NCBI GenBank assembly: GCA_007130355.1
Contig: SLSQ01000240.1
Location: 1-13,074 of the forward strand
Length of the DNA stretch: 13,074 nucleotides
Direction of reading: 5' to 3'
DNA from: Trueperaceae bacterium
Lineage (GTDB): Bacteria; Deinococcota; Deinococci; Deinococcales; Trueperaceae
How positions within the stretch are numbered: the first letter of the stretch is position 1; each line of letters begins with the position of its first letter. Of the stretch, positions 1 through 6,672 are shown in pieces. Below the pieces are notes generated by a model. That model did no database searches, had not been told where the DNA came from, and saw only the letters and a list, made by a program, of their open reading frames with translations. The position numbers were made by a program, and so were the translations under genes.

Positions 1-1
1 C

Positions 2-226
2 CTGCCGGCCGGCCCGGCCGAGGCGGCCGACGCCCTGGCCGCGATCCTGCCGGTCCTTCCGTCCGCGCTGCGGGTCCTCGAGGACGACCCCGGTCGTGGC
101 ACGAGGACCGCCGTCGTCGGCGACGGCGGCGGACGATCGAGCGGCGGACCGTCGAGCGGCGGACCGTCGGGCGGCGGACCGTCGGGCGGCGATCCGTCGG
201 GCGGCGATCCGGACGCGCGGCCTTGA
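2..226 (+). CDS. C-terminal end of an unrecognised protein (cut by window edge)
   Basis: An open frame enters from the left edge and stops at TGA 224-226. Its codons end almost always in G or C, as expected of a real gene in this genome. The first ~30 residues are Ala/Leu-rich and could form an amphipathic helix (ALAAILPVLPSALRVLED). After a short linker comes a low-complexity tail of five pentapeptides of type S-[SG]-G-[GD]-P, then DARP. The stop lies in the Shine-Dalgarno region of the next gene, so the two are probably co-transcribed. I do not recognise the family: the visible part is too short and the tail carries no functional information. Confidence 0.6.
   Translation: MPAGPAEAADALAAILPVLPSALRVLEDDPGRGTRTAVVGDGGGRSSGGPSSGGPSGGGPSGGDPSGGDPDARP
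137..211 (+). repeat. Five tandem 15-bp repeats encoding a Ser/Gly/Pro tail
   Basis: Five 15-bp units of the form TCG-[AG]GC-GGC-G[GA][AT]-CCG follow one another without gaps. In frame they encode SSGGP, SSGGP, SGGGP, SGGDP and SGGDP at the C-terminus of the partial upstream protein. Neighbouring units are nearly identical, which points to recent slippage or unequal exchange. The tail is probably a flexible linker-like extension. Confidence 0.85.
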
Positions 227-239
227 GGGACGTTCCGCG

Positions 240-719
240 GTGACGTGGCTCGCCTACCTGGTGCTGGCGACGTCGCTCGGCGTCGGGTTGGTCGGCGTCG
301 TCGTGCCGATGCTCCCCGGGGTGCCGCTGGCGGCCGGCGGCGCGGTCGTGGCGGCCTGGATCCGAGGTTTCGAAACGGTCGGCTGGACGCCGGTGGCGTG
401 GGTCGTGGGCCTCGCGCTGGTCGCGCAGGCGCTCGATATCGCCGCCACCGCGGTCGGGGCACGGGTCTACGGCGCACGTCGCGCCGGGTTCGTCGGCGGC
501 GTGATCGGGTCGATCGCCGGCCTCCTCTTCTTCCCCCCGTTCGGCTTTCTGGTCGGCGCCCTGGTCGGGGCGGTCGGTTTCGAGATGCTGGCCGGTCGGC
601 CGTTCGAGGAGGCGCTCAAGGCGGGCGTCGGCGCGTTCGCGGGCACGCTGGGCGGGGTGGTCGCCAAGGCCTTGATCGTGATCGCCATGGCGGTGGTGAT
701 GATCCCCGCCCTGGCGTGA
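240..719 (+). CDS. DUF456 domain integral membrane protein
   Basis: Small (159 aa), strongly hydrophobic and glycine-rich protein. About four membrane segments can be drawn, with GLVGVVVPMLPGVPL near the N-terminus, a middle VVGLALVAQALDIAATAVGAR segment, a glycine-zipper region (FVGGVIGSIAGLLFFPPFGFLVGALVGAVGFE) and a C-terminal hydrophobic helix. This arrangement matches the DUF456 family, whose biochemical role is unknown. I chose the GTG start at 240 because GAGGGA (225-230) lies 9 bases upstream and the hydrophobic domain begins at once. The frame is open back to ATG 96, but that stretch overlaps the upstream gene and encodes an Arg/Ala-rich shadow. It sits 13 bp after the upstream stop and is probably in the same transcript. 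Confidence 0.8.
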   Translation: MTWLAYLVLATSLGVGLVGVVVPMLPGVPLAAGGAVVAAWIRGFETVGWTPVAWVVGLALVAQALDIAATAVGARVYGARRAGFVGGVIGSIAGLLFFPPFGFLVGALVGAVGFEMLAGRPFEEALKAGVGAFAGTLGGVVAKALIVIAMAVVMIPALA

Positions 720-738
720 GGCCGGCGCGGGAGCGGCC

Positions 739-747
739 TGCTAGCAT
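739..747 (+). promoter_or_regulatory. Extended -10 promoter of lgt-glmU
   Basis: TGCTAGCAT fits an extended -10 element (TGnTANNNT). The start would fall near 754, giving an ~18-base leader that contains the GGAAGCGAGG ribosome binding region (757-766). No convincing -35 box is visible. Confidence 0.5.
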
Positions 748-771
748 GAGCGTTCTGGAAGCGAGGTTCCG

Positions 772-1686
772 ATGGATCCGATCCTGATCGAACTCGGGCC
801 GCTGGCGATCCGCTGGTACGGCCTGCTCATCGCGCTCGGCGTGCTCGCGGGGGCCGTCTGGGCGTTGCGCGAGGCGCCACGCCGCGAGCTGAACGGCGAC
901 GCGCTCCTCGACATGGCGCCCTGGCTGGTGATCTTCGGGGTGATCGGCGCGCGCATCGGCTTCGTGCTCACCAGCCCGGAACCGTTCTTCGGCGCCGGCG
1001 GCCGGCCGCTCGACGCTCTCGCCGTCTGGCAGGGGGGTCTCAGCATCCACGGGGCGATCGTGGGCGTCACCGCCACGGTGTTCGTGCTGGCGCGCCGCAA
1101 GGGGATGCACCCGTGGGCGGTGATGGACGTGTTGACCCCGATCGGCGCCTTCGGCGTCATCGGCGGCCGGATCGGCAACCTGATGAACGGCACCGACACC
1201 GGCGGCCGCCTGACCGATCTGGCGATCGGCATGACCTGGCCGGAGCGCGGCACCGAGACGTTCGGGGCGTTCGGCCGCGCGATCTTCGGAAGCGACCTGT
1301 GGGCGTACGCGCCGCCCGCCTGCGCCCAGGTACCGATCGGCCAACCGTGCGAGATCCACGCCACCTGGGCGTACGGCGCCCTCGTCGGCGTGGCGTTGAT
1401 CCCGGTCCTCCTGTGGGCGTTCCGGCGGACGCGCGCGCCCGGGTTCGTGTTCGCCTGGTTCGTGTTGGCCTACTCGGCGTTGCGCAGCGTGCTCGAGGAG
1501 CCGTTCCGCGACAACCCGCTCGTCCTCCCGGTCTACGAGAACGTGGCGGCCGGCATCGGGTTCTTCACCCTCACGCAACTCGTCTCGGTGGCGCTGATCG
1601 CGGTCGCCGCCTTCGCCCTGACGCGGATCGATCCGGACGTGGCGCCGCGCCGGGAGCGGCTCGCGCGCAAGGCTCGGGGGCGATGA
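772..1686 (+). CDS. lgt: Phosphatidylglycerol--prolipoprotein diacylglyceryl transferase
   Basis: Inner-membrane enzyme that moves a diacylglyceryl group from phosphatidylglycerol to the lipobox cysteine of prolipoproteins, the first step of lipoprotein maturation. The 304-aa product has the family pattern of several hydrophobic segments, RWYGL near residues 14-18, WQGGLSIHG (86-94) with the conserved His, GRIGNLMNG (132-140) with the signature Arg and Asn, and YSALRSVLEEPFRDN (234-248) with the C-terminal conserved Arg. The signature usually continues N-G-E, but here it reads NGTDTGGR, and the usual HPxQLYE box is replaced by IHATWAYGA. A long loop between these sites holds Cys184 and Cys193. 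ATG 772 is preceded by a good ribosome binding region. The stop overlaps the glmU start by 4 bp (ATGA). Confidence 0.93.
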   Translation: MDPILIELGPLAIRWYGLLIALGVLAGAVWALREAPRRELNGDALLDMAPWLVIFGVIGARIGFVLTSPEPFFGAGGRPLDALAVWQGGLSIHGAIVGVTATVFVLARRKGMHPWAVMDVLTPIGAFGVIGGRIGNLMNGTDTGGRLTDLAIGMTWPERGTETFGAFGRAIFGSDLWAYAPPACAQVPIGQPCEIHATWAYGALVGVALIPVLLWAFRRTRAPGFVFAWFVLAYSALRSVLEEPFRDNPLVLPVYENVAAGIGFFTLTQLVSVALIAVAAFALTRIDPDVAPRRERLARKARGR

Positions 1687-2690
1687 GCGACCGGCTCGCC
1701 GCGGTGGTGCTGGCGGCGGGGGCGGGTACCCGCATGCGCTCGCGCCTGCCCAAGGTGGCGCACGAGGTCGCCGGCCGGCCGATGGTCGCGCACGTGGTGC
1801 GTGCGCTTCGCGGCGCAGGGATCGCGCGGATCGTGGTGGTGGTCGGCCACGGCGCCGAGACGGTGCGTGCCGCGCTCGAGCACGACCTGCCGGGCGTGCC
1901 GCTCGCGTACGCGACGCAGCGCGAGCGCAAGGGTACGGGGCACGCGGTCGCCTGCGCCCGTTCGGAGCTCGAGGGCCACGACGGTTCGGTGTTCGTGCTC
2001 AACGGCGACGGGCCGATGCTGCGGTCGGCCACCCTGCGCGCCCTGGCCGACCGACACCACGAAGGCGCCGAGGCGGGGCGCGGCGCGACCCTGCTCACCG
2101 TCGAACCGGACGACCCGACCGGCCTGGGCCGGATCGTGCGGGAGGACGACGGCGCCTTCGCCCGCATCGTCGAGGAGAAGGACGCGACCGAGGCGCAACG
2201 CGCGATCCGCGAGGCGAACCCGGGCGTCTACCTGTTCGACGCCGAGGTCTGGGAGCGGGCCGCGGCGCTCCGGCCGGACAACGTCCAGGGCGAGCTGTAC
2301 GTGACCGATCTGCCCGAGCGTTACCGGTCGGACGGTCGGCCGGTGCGGACCGTGCCGGTCCGCGACCCGGAGGAGACGCTCGCGGCGAACGACCGCGCCC
2401 AGTTGGCGGTGCTCGAAGCGGCGATGCGGCGCCGGATCGCCCGGGCGCACCTCGAGGCCGGGGTCACCATGCTCGCGCCGGAGGCGACGTTCGTCGACGA
2501 CGACGTCCGCCTCGGCACCGACGTCGTGCTCGAGCCGTTCGTCACGCTACGGGCCGGGACGGTGGTCGGCGACGGCGCCCGGATCGGCGCCGGCGCGCAC
2601 CTGAGCGACTGTCAGGTCGCCGCCGGAGCGCGGGTGCCGCCGAACACGGTGGCGGACGGGGAACGGTTCGGAGCGACGCTCCTCGCCTGA
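1683..2690 (+). CDS. glmU: GlmU-type UDP-GlcNAc pyrophosphorylase lacking the acetyltransferase part
   Basis: Makes UDP-GlcNAc from GlcNAc-1-phosphate and UTP in the cytoplasm, for peptidoglycan and other glycans. Visible uridylyltransferase motifs: LAAGAGTRMRSRLPKV (10-25), GTGHAVA (84-90), NGDGPML (107-113, with the metal-binding Asp109), GLGRIVRE (147-154), IVEEKDAT (162-169), EANPGVY (178-183) and NVQGELYVTD (200-209). LAANDRAQL (233-241) supplies the second metal ligand, Asn236. After a helical linker only a few left-handed beta-helix turns follow (about 260-335). Full-length GlmU is about 450-460 aa, whereas this one is 335, so it lacks the part that carries the acetyltransferase active site. 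The end looks natural rather than frameshifted. It is translationally coupled to lgt by the ATGA overlap. Confidence 0.85.
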   Translation: MSDRLAAVVLAAGAGTRMRSRLPKVAHEVAGRPMVAHVVRALRGAGIARIVVVVGHGAETVRAALEHDLPGVPLAYATQRERKGTGHAVACARSELEGHDGSVFVLNGDGPMLRSATLRALADRHHEGAEAGRGATLLTVEPDDPTGLGRIVREDDGAFARIVEEKDATEAQRAIREANPGVYLFDAEVWERAAALRPDNVQGELYVTDLPERYRSDGRPVRTVPVRDPEETLAANDRAQLAVLEAAMRRRIARAHLEAGVTMLAPEATFVDDDVRLGTDVVLEPFVTLRAGTVVGDGARIGAGAHLSDCQVAAGARVPPNTVADGERFGATLLA

Positions 2691-2730
2691 ACCGACCGGG
2701 CGCTCGCGCGGTCGGCGCGGGCGTGGACCG

Positions 2731-2803
2731 GGCCGCGCCGTGGCGCGGCCGCGGACCGCTTCGTCCGCGGATCGCTGCGTCCCGGGTCCGGCTCAGCCGG
2801 GAC
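2731..2803. terminator. Three adjacent hairpins between convergent glmU and sucrose synthesis genes
   Basis: Three inverted repeats fill this convergent gap: GGCCGCGC (2731-2738) with GCGCGGCC (2743-2750), loop CGTG; GCGGAC (2751-2756) with GTCCGC (2763-2768); and GTCCCGG (2779-2785) with CCGGGAC (2797-2803). The last begins 2 bp beyond the stop of the minus-strand gene. No T-tract follows on either strand, so these are terminator candidates from position and stem strength only. Nothing else is seen between 2691 and 2805. Confidence 0.5.
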
Positions 2804-2805
2804 GG

Positions 2806-4983
2806 TCAGCCGTCGGGGACCAGCCCGTGCCGGCGCAGCCCCTCGAGCACCCCGCGCGCGTGCGGCGCCTCGACGAACAGCACGTTGCGCCGGCCACGGA
2901 TCCTGCGCAGTTCCGGAGCGTGGTTCCCGACCACGATCCCGCGGAAGCGGCCGCGCAGCATGTCGGCGTCGTTGCCGCTGTCGCCCGCCGTCGCCACGCG
3001 CGTCCGATCGAAGCCCCACAGGTCGGCGAGCCAACGGACCGCCCGGCCCTTGCCGGCGCGTGCCGGCAGCAGGTCCAGGTACGCCCCGTGCGAGAACACG
3101 ACGGAGGCGGCCAGGCCGCGTTCCTTCACGGCGTCCTCGATCCGCTGGGCGACCTTCGGGTCGTCGAGCAGGTACGACGCCTTGAACGCCGACTGCGCCT
3201 CCTGCTCCTGCGGCGCGACGCCGAACGAGCGGACCAGCTCGTCGACGGCCTCCCGGTCCCAGCCGCGGGCGACGTGGGCGCGCCAGCCGCGGTCGGGCAC
3301 CCGGGCACGGCCGTAGTGGATGTCGCTGCCGACGTCGCTGACGATCACCGACGGTTGCGGCAGGCCGAATCCGGCGATCGCCTCCTCGACCCGTTCCAGC
3401 CGGCGGCCGCTGGCCAGCCCGAACGCCACGTTCGCCTCGGCGAGCGCCGCGGCGAGGTCCTCGAGGGCGTCGGCGTCCGGTGCGCCGTCGACCAGGGTGC
3501 CGTCGACGTCGGAGATCAGCAGGGCGTCCGCATCCAGCAGCGTGCGGCCGGCATCGGTGCGCCAGTCGCCGAGGTCGGGACGGTCCTCGCCGAGCAAGGG
3601 CTCGACGACCTCCAGATAGCGCGCGACGTGCGCGGTCCAGGAGTAGTGGGCGCGGACCCCTTCGACGCCGGCCCGGCTGTAGCGGTCCCACGCCTCCTCG
3701 TCGACCAGGACGGAGCGGAGGGCCTCCTGGATCGCCTCCGTGTCGCGCGCGTCGATCAGCTCTCCGGAACCGCAGCGGCCGATGATGTCCTTCGGACCGC
3801 CGTGATCGGTCGAGACGACCGGCAGTCCCGAGGCGCTCGCTTCGATCAACGTGATCCCGAAGTTCTCGACCAGCGCCGGATTGACGAACACGCCCCGCCT
3901 GGCCGCGGCGAGCCGGTAGAGGACCGGGATGTCGGTGTCGGGATCGTGCTTCTTGGGCAGCGCCAGCTTCCCGTACAGGTCGTAGCGGTCCATCGCGAGG
4001 AGGAGTTCGGTGAGCACCTCGCGCTCGTTGTCGCTCATCGCCTCGATGTCCTTGCGAACGCCGGCGAAGACGGCGAGGTTGGCGAGGCTGCGCAGTTCCG
4101 GGTCCTCGCCGTACGCGGTCAGGAGGCCGACGATGTTCTTCCGTTTGTCCGGTCGGCTGATCGCCAGGATCAGGGGTTTGTCGACGTCGGTGAGGAAGCG
4201 GTCGAGCGCGCGCATCATGCGGACCCGCGCCTCGACCACCTTCTCGCCGGGGTCGTAGCCGCCGTCCTGGTCGTAGAACCACGGGTAGAACCGGTTCAGG
4301 TCGACGCCGGGCGGGATCACCTCGAAGCGCGCGTTCGGCGCCGCCTCGTACCGTTCGTAGCCGTGCTCGACCTCGTGCTCGGTGCTGGCGACCACTCGGT
4401 CGGCGTCCCGCAGCAGGCGCTCCTCGACCTCGATCCGATGCGCGATCCGGTAGCGCGCCTCGATCGCTTCGTCGTCGACGCCGGCGGCGCGGAGGACCTC
4501 GACCTTGTTGCGCCCGAGCGAGTGGCCGGTCACGATCAGCGGCACGCCGAGCATCGCCGCCAGTTGGCGGGCGACGTCGCCGGCGTCGGCGTAGTGGCCG
4601 TGCAGCAGGTCGGGACGCTCGCCGGTGGCGCGGTACCACGCCAGCATCGACCGCACGAAGGCGTCGAGGTGCGGCCAGAGGCGTTCCTTGCGGCGGTACC
4701 GGTCGCCGCCGGCGCGGAGCCGCACGAGGCGCGCCCCTTCGCCGAGGGACTCCTCCTGTTGGGCGTAGTCGTCCGAGACGCGCGGATCGATGATCCGGCG
4801 GGTGAACAGCACCGTTTCGCGCACCGCTTCGTGGCGGCCGAGGGCGCGCGCGAGCTCGACGACGTACTTCGTCTGCCCGCCGGTGTCGGCGTCGCGCCCG
4901 AGCTCCAGGTCGTGTCCGCGGATCAGTCCGTGCACCGAGAGGTGGTGCACGACCAGGCCGCTTCGCTCGTCCGCTCGCGTCAT
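2806..4983 (-). CDS. Bifunctional sucrose-phosphate synthase / sucrose-phosphate phosphatase
   Basis: Predicted to join UDP- (or ADP-) glucose to fructose-6-phosphate and then dephosphorylate the product to sucrose, a compatible solute. Residues 1 to ~465 are a GT-B glycosyltransferase: HLSVHGLIRG (14-23), DTGGQTKY (33-40), HGHY (128-131), TGHSLGRNK (152-160), PPGVDLNRFYP (224-234), SRPDKRKN (276-283) and the E-x7-E pair Glu373/Glu381. Residues ~487-725 are a HAD hydrolase with its motifs intact: SDVDGTL (Asp492 and Asp494), ASGRR (524-528), Lys601 and GDSGND (667-672). The phosphatase is therefore probably active. I chose ATG 4983 (725 aa) because GGAGG at 4992-4996 lies 8 bases upstream. 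The alternative ATG 5004 has no such site. Another sugar phosphate (for example mannosylfructose) cannot be excluded. It diverges from carA. Confidence 0.88.
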   Translation of the reverse strand: MTRADERSGLVVHHLSVHGLIRGHDLELGRDADTGGQTKYVVELARALGRHEAVRETVLFTRRIIDPRVSDDYAQQEESLGEGARLVRLRAGGDRYRRKERLWPHLDAFVRSMLAWYRATGERPDLLHGHYADAGDVARQLAAMLGVPLIVTGHSLGRNKVEVLRAAGVDDEAIEARYRIAHRIEVEERLLRDADRVVASTEHEVEHGYERYEAAPNARFEVIPPGVDLNRFYPWFYDQDGGYDPGEKVVEARVRMMRALDRFLTDVDKPLILAISRPDKRKNIVGLLTAYGEDPELRSLANLAVFAGVRKDIEAMSDNEREVLTELLLAMDRYDLYGKLALPKKHDPDTDIPVLYRLAAARRGVFVNPALVENFGITLIEASASGLPVVSTDHGGPKDIIGRCGSGELIDARDTEAIQEALRSVLVDEEAWDRYSRAGVEGVRAHYSWTAHVARYLEVVEPLLGEDRPDLGDWRTDAGRTLLDADALLISDVDGTLVDGAPDADALEDLAAALAEANVAFGLASGRRLERVEEAIAGFGLPQPSVIVSDVGSDIHYGRARVPDRGWRAHVARGWDREAVDELVRSFGVAPQEQEAQSAFKASYLLDDPKVAQRIEDAVKERGLAASVVFSHGAYLDLLPARAGKGRAVRWLADLWGFDRTRVATAGDSGNDADMLRGRFRGIVVGNHAPELRRIRGRRNVLFVEAPHARGVLEGLRRHGLVPDG

Positions 4984-5002
4984 CCGGATCGCCTCCACGT
5001 TC

Positions 5003-5008
5003 ATGGTA
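5003..5008 (-). promoter_or_regulatory. Candidate -10 box for the sucrose synthesis gene
   Basis: On the minus strand TACCAT fits TANNNT. Initiation about seven bases downstream would start the mRNA right at the GGAGG ribosome binding site (4992-4996), ahead of ATG 4983. That would exclude the upstream ATG 5004, which overlaps the box. No -35 is visible. Confidence 0.35.
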
Positions 5009-5031
5009 CCGGTCGCGCGCCCCGGGCCGGG

Positions 5032-5040
5032 TGCTATCCT
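5032..5040 (+). promoter_or_regulatory. Extended -10 promoter of carA
   Basis: TGCTATCCT fits an extended -10 box. Initiation near 5047 would give a leader of about 11 bases, consisting of little more than the GGGAGG ribosome binding site at 5048-5053. No attenuator or PyrR-type leader can fit in so short a space. Confidence 0.55.
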
Positions 5041-5057
5041 CCCGCCCGGGAGGCGAG

Positions 5058-6203
5058 ATGGCTCTGCTGAACAAACCGCGCGCGGTGCTGGCCTTGGAGG
5101 ACGGCACGGTCTACTACGGGTACGCCTTCGGGCATGCCGGGCGGACGGTGGGGGAGATCGTCTTCAACACCTCGATGACCGGCTATCAGGAGATCCTGAC
5201 CGACCCGAGCTACCACGGGCAGATCGTCACGATGACCTACCCGCACATCGGGAACTACGGGGTCAGCGTCTACGACATGGAATCGAATCGGCCGTACGCG
5301 CGCGGCTTCATCGTGCGCGAGTTCTCGCGTGCCGCCAGCAACCACCGTGCGAACCAGGACCTGCAGAGCTTCATGGAGCAGCACCGGATCGTCGGGATCG
5401 AAGGGATCGACACCCGGGCCCTGACGCGACGTCTGCGCACCGGCGGGGTGGTGAAGGGCGTGATCCAGCACGGCGACGTGACCTCCGAGCAGGAGGCCGA
5501 ACTGATCGCCGCGGCGCGGGAGCACGCGGACATCGACGGGCGCGACATGACGCCGGAGGTGACCACGCCGCTGCCGTACGCGCGGCCGACCTTCAAGGCG
5601 TCGCCGCGGGTGGTGGTGATCGACTTCGGCATCAAGCACTCGATCGTCTACAAGCTCGAGCAGGCGGGGGCCGAGGTGATCGTGGTACCGGCCCAGACGA
5701 CGCCGGCCCAGATCATGGCGCTCGACCCGTACGGCCTGGTGCTGTCGAACGGACCGGGCGACCCGGACGGCCCGAAGTACGCCCACGACACCGTGTGGCA
5801 ACTGCTCGGCCTGCTGCCCACCTACGGGATCTGCATGGGGCACCAGCTGCTCGGCCTGGCGGTGGGCGGGCGCACGTTCAAGCTCAAGCACGGCCACCAC
5901 GGGGCGAACACGCCGGTCAAGAACGTGCTCACCGGCGAGGTCGAGATCACCAGCCAGAACCACAACTACGCGGTCGACCTGGAGTCGATCCCCGGCGGTC
6001 AGTTCCGGGCCACGCACCTGAACCTGAACGACGGGACGCTCGAGGGGATGGCGCACGAGCGCTACCCGGTGTTCAGCGTCCAGTACCACCCCGAGGCGAG
6101 TCCCGGCCCGCACGACGCGAACTACCTGTTCCGTCGGTTCATCGACGAGGTGAACGCCTTCGAGGGCGCGGCGGCGGTCCCGCAGCCGCGCCGGACGGTC
6201 TGA
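5058..6203 (+). CDS. carA: Carbamoyl-phosphate synthase small (glutaminase) subunit
   Basis: Hydrolyses glutamine and passes ammonia to CarB for carbamoyl phosphate, feeding pyrimidine and arginine synthesis. The 381-aa length is normal. The N-terminal CPSase domain (about 1-175) shows LALEDGTVYYG, GEIVFNTSMTGYQEILTDPSY (split around residues 32-52) and the GIDTRALTRRLR segment (116-127). The class I glutamine amidotransferase domain has the nucleophile Cys259 in GICMGHQL and the His344/Glu346 pair in QYHPEASPGPHD. LSNGPGDP (229-236) is also typical. ATG 5058 follows GGGAGG at 5048-5053. An upstream ATG at 5031 would overlap the promoter and lacks a site. The expected partner carB is not adjacent: the next gene is on the other strand. 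Confidence 0.97.
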   Translation: MALLNKPRAVLALEDGTVYYGYAFGHAGRTVGEIVFNTSMTGYQEILTDPSYHGQIVTMTYPHIGNYGVSVYDMESNRPYARGFIVREFSRAASNHRANQDLQSFMEQHRIVGIEGIDTRALTRRLRTGGVVKGVIQHGDVTSEQEAELIAAAREHADIDGRDMTPEVTTPLPYARPTFKASPRVVVIDFGIKHSIVYKLEQAGAEVIVVPAQTTPAQIMALDPYGLVLSNGPGDPDGPKYAHDTVWQLLGLLPTYGICMGHQLLGLAVGGRTFKLKHGHHGANTPVKNVLTGEVEITSQNHNYAVDLESIPGGQFRATHLNLNDGTLEGMAHERYPVFSVQYHPEASPGPHDANYLFRRFIDEVNAFEGAAAVPQPRRTV

Positions 6204-6220
6204 CCCGGGCCCGCACCCGC

Positions 6221-6238
6221 ACCGCCCCGCTCGGCGGT
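6221..6238. terminator. Small hairpin between convergent carA and the ABA4-like gene
   Basis: ACCGCC (6221-6226) pairs with GGCGGT (6233-6238) around a 6-base loop, 17 bp after the carA stop. The right arm touches the stop codon of the minus-strand gene. There is no T-tract; it is a weak candidate bidirectional terminator. Confidence 0.35.
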
Positions 6239-6666
6239 CAGTTCACGACGCGGGCGTTGGGGTCGGGCCCGGCCCAGCGCCGGCGTCGCCAGAGGTAGAG
6301 CGCGACGCCGAGCGGGCCGGCCCACCAGGTGGCGAGCAGTTCGAGGCGCGGAAGGCGGCCGTAGAACCGGGCGTCGCGGAAGATCCAGACGCCGGCGAAC
6401 AGGTCGAGCGCCAGCATGTGCGCCCACGCCGTCAGGAACCCGGTCGGCGTGGCGAGCGCCGCGGCGAGGTCGCCGGCGTCGAGCGAGGCCGGCGGTCCGC
6501 CCGCCACCAGCGCGGCGAGGAGCAGGGCGGCGTACACGCCGCCCAGCGCCACGAACGGCCAGGGCGAGGCCACCATCCGCACCGTGGCGCGGCTCTCGGG
6601 GAAGAGGAGCATCGACAGCCACCAGGGCACGGTCGACACGGAGAGGAGGCCGAAGAGGAGGTCCAC
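6238..6666 (-). CDS. ABA4-like (DUF4281) membrane protein
   Basis: A 142-aa membrane protein with about four hydrophobic segments. It resembles the ABA4-like family: an N-terminal MLLFPESRATVRM stretch (19-31), the central WAHMLALDLFAGVWIFRDARF block, and a C-terminal WWAGPLGVALYLWRRR segment. Plant ABA4 is needed for neoxanthin formation, so a role in carotenoid or isoprenoid membranes is possible, but bacterial members are uncharacterised. The GTG start at 6666 follows GAGG by 4 bases and lies 6 bp after the dtd stop, so the two genes are almost certainly co-transcribed. It is the last gene of the minus-strand group. Family assignment is from motif memory. Confidence 0.72.
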   Translation of the reverse strand: MDLLFGLLSVSTVPWWLSMLLFPESRATVRMVASPWPFVALGGVYAALLLAALVAGGPPASLDAGDLAAALATPTGFLTAWAHMLALDLFAGVWIFRDARFYGRLPRLELLATWWAGPLGVALYLWRRRRWAGPDPNARVVN

Positions 6667-6672
6667 CGTGCC

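Noticed and set aside
96..239. N-terminal extension of the DUF456 protein from ATG 96
   Set aside because: The Arg/Ala repeat it encodes is the out-of-frame reading of the upstream gene's 15-bp repeats. A good ribosome binding site points to GTG 240.
746..787. Possible 13-codon leader peptide (MSVLEARFRWIRS) overlapping the lgt start
   Set aside because: Its ATG overlaps the predicted -10 box and lies upstream of the likely transcription start, and it has no ribosome binding site.
5031..5057. Longer carA start at 5031
   Set aside because: It would start inside the predicted -10 box and has no Shine-Dalgarno, whereas ATG 5058 has GGGAGG at the right distance.
2740..5070. 776-codon plus-strand open frame opposite the sucrose synthesis gene
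   Set aside because: Its Arg/Val/Asp-rich translation has no recognisable motif, and the opposite strand encodes an intact glycosyltransferase-HAD protein.
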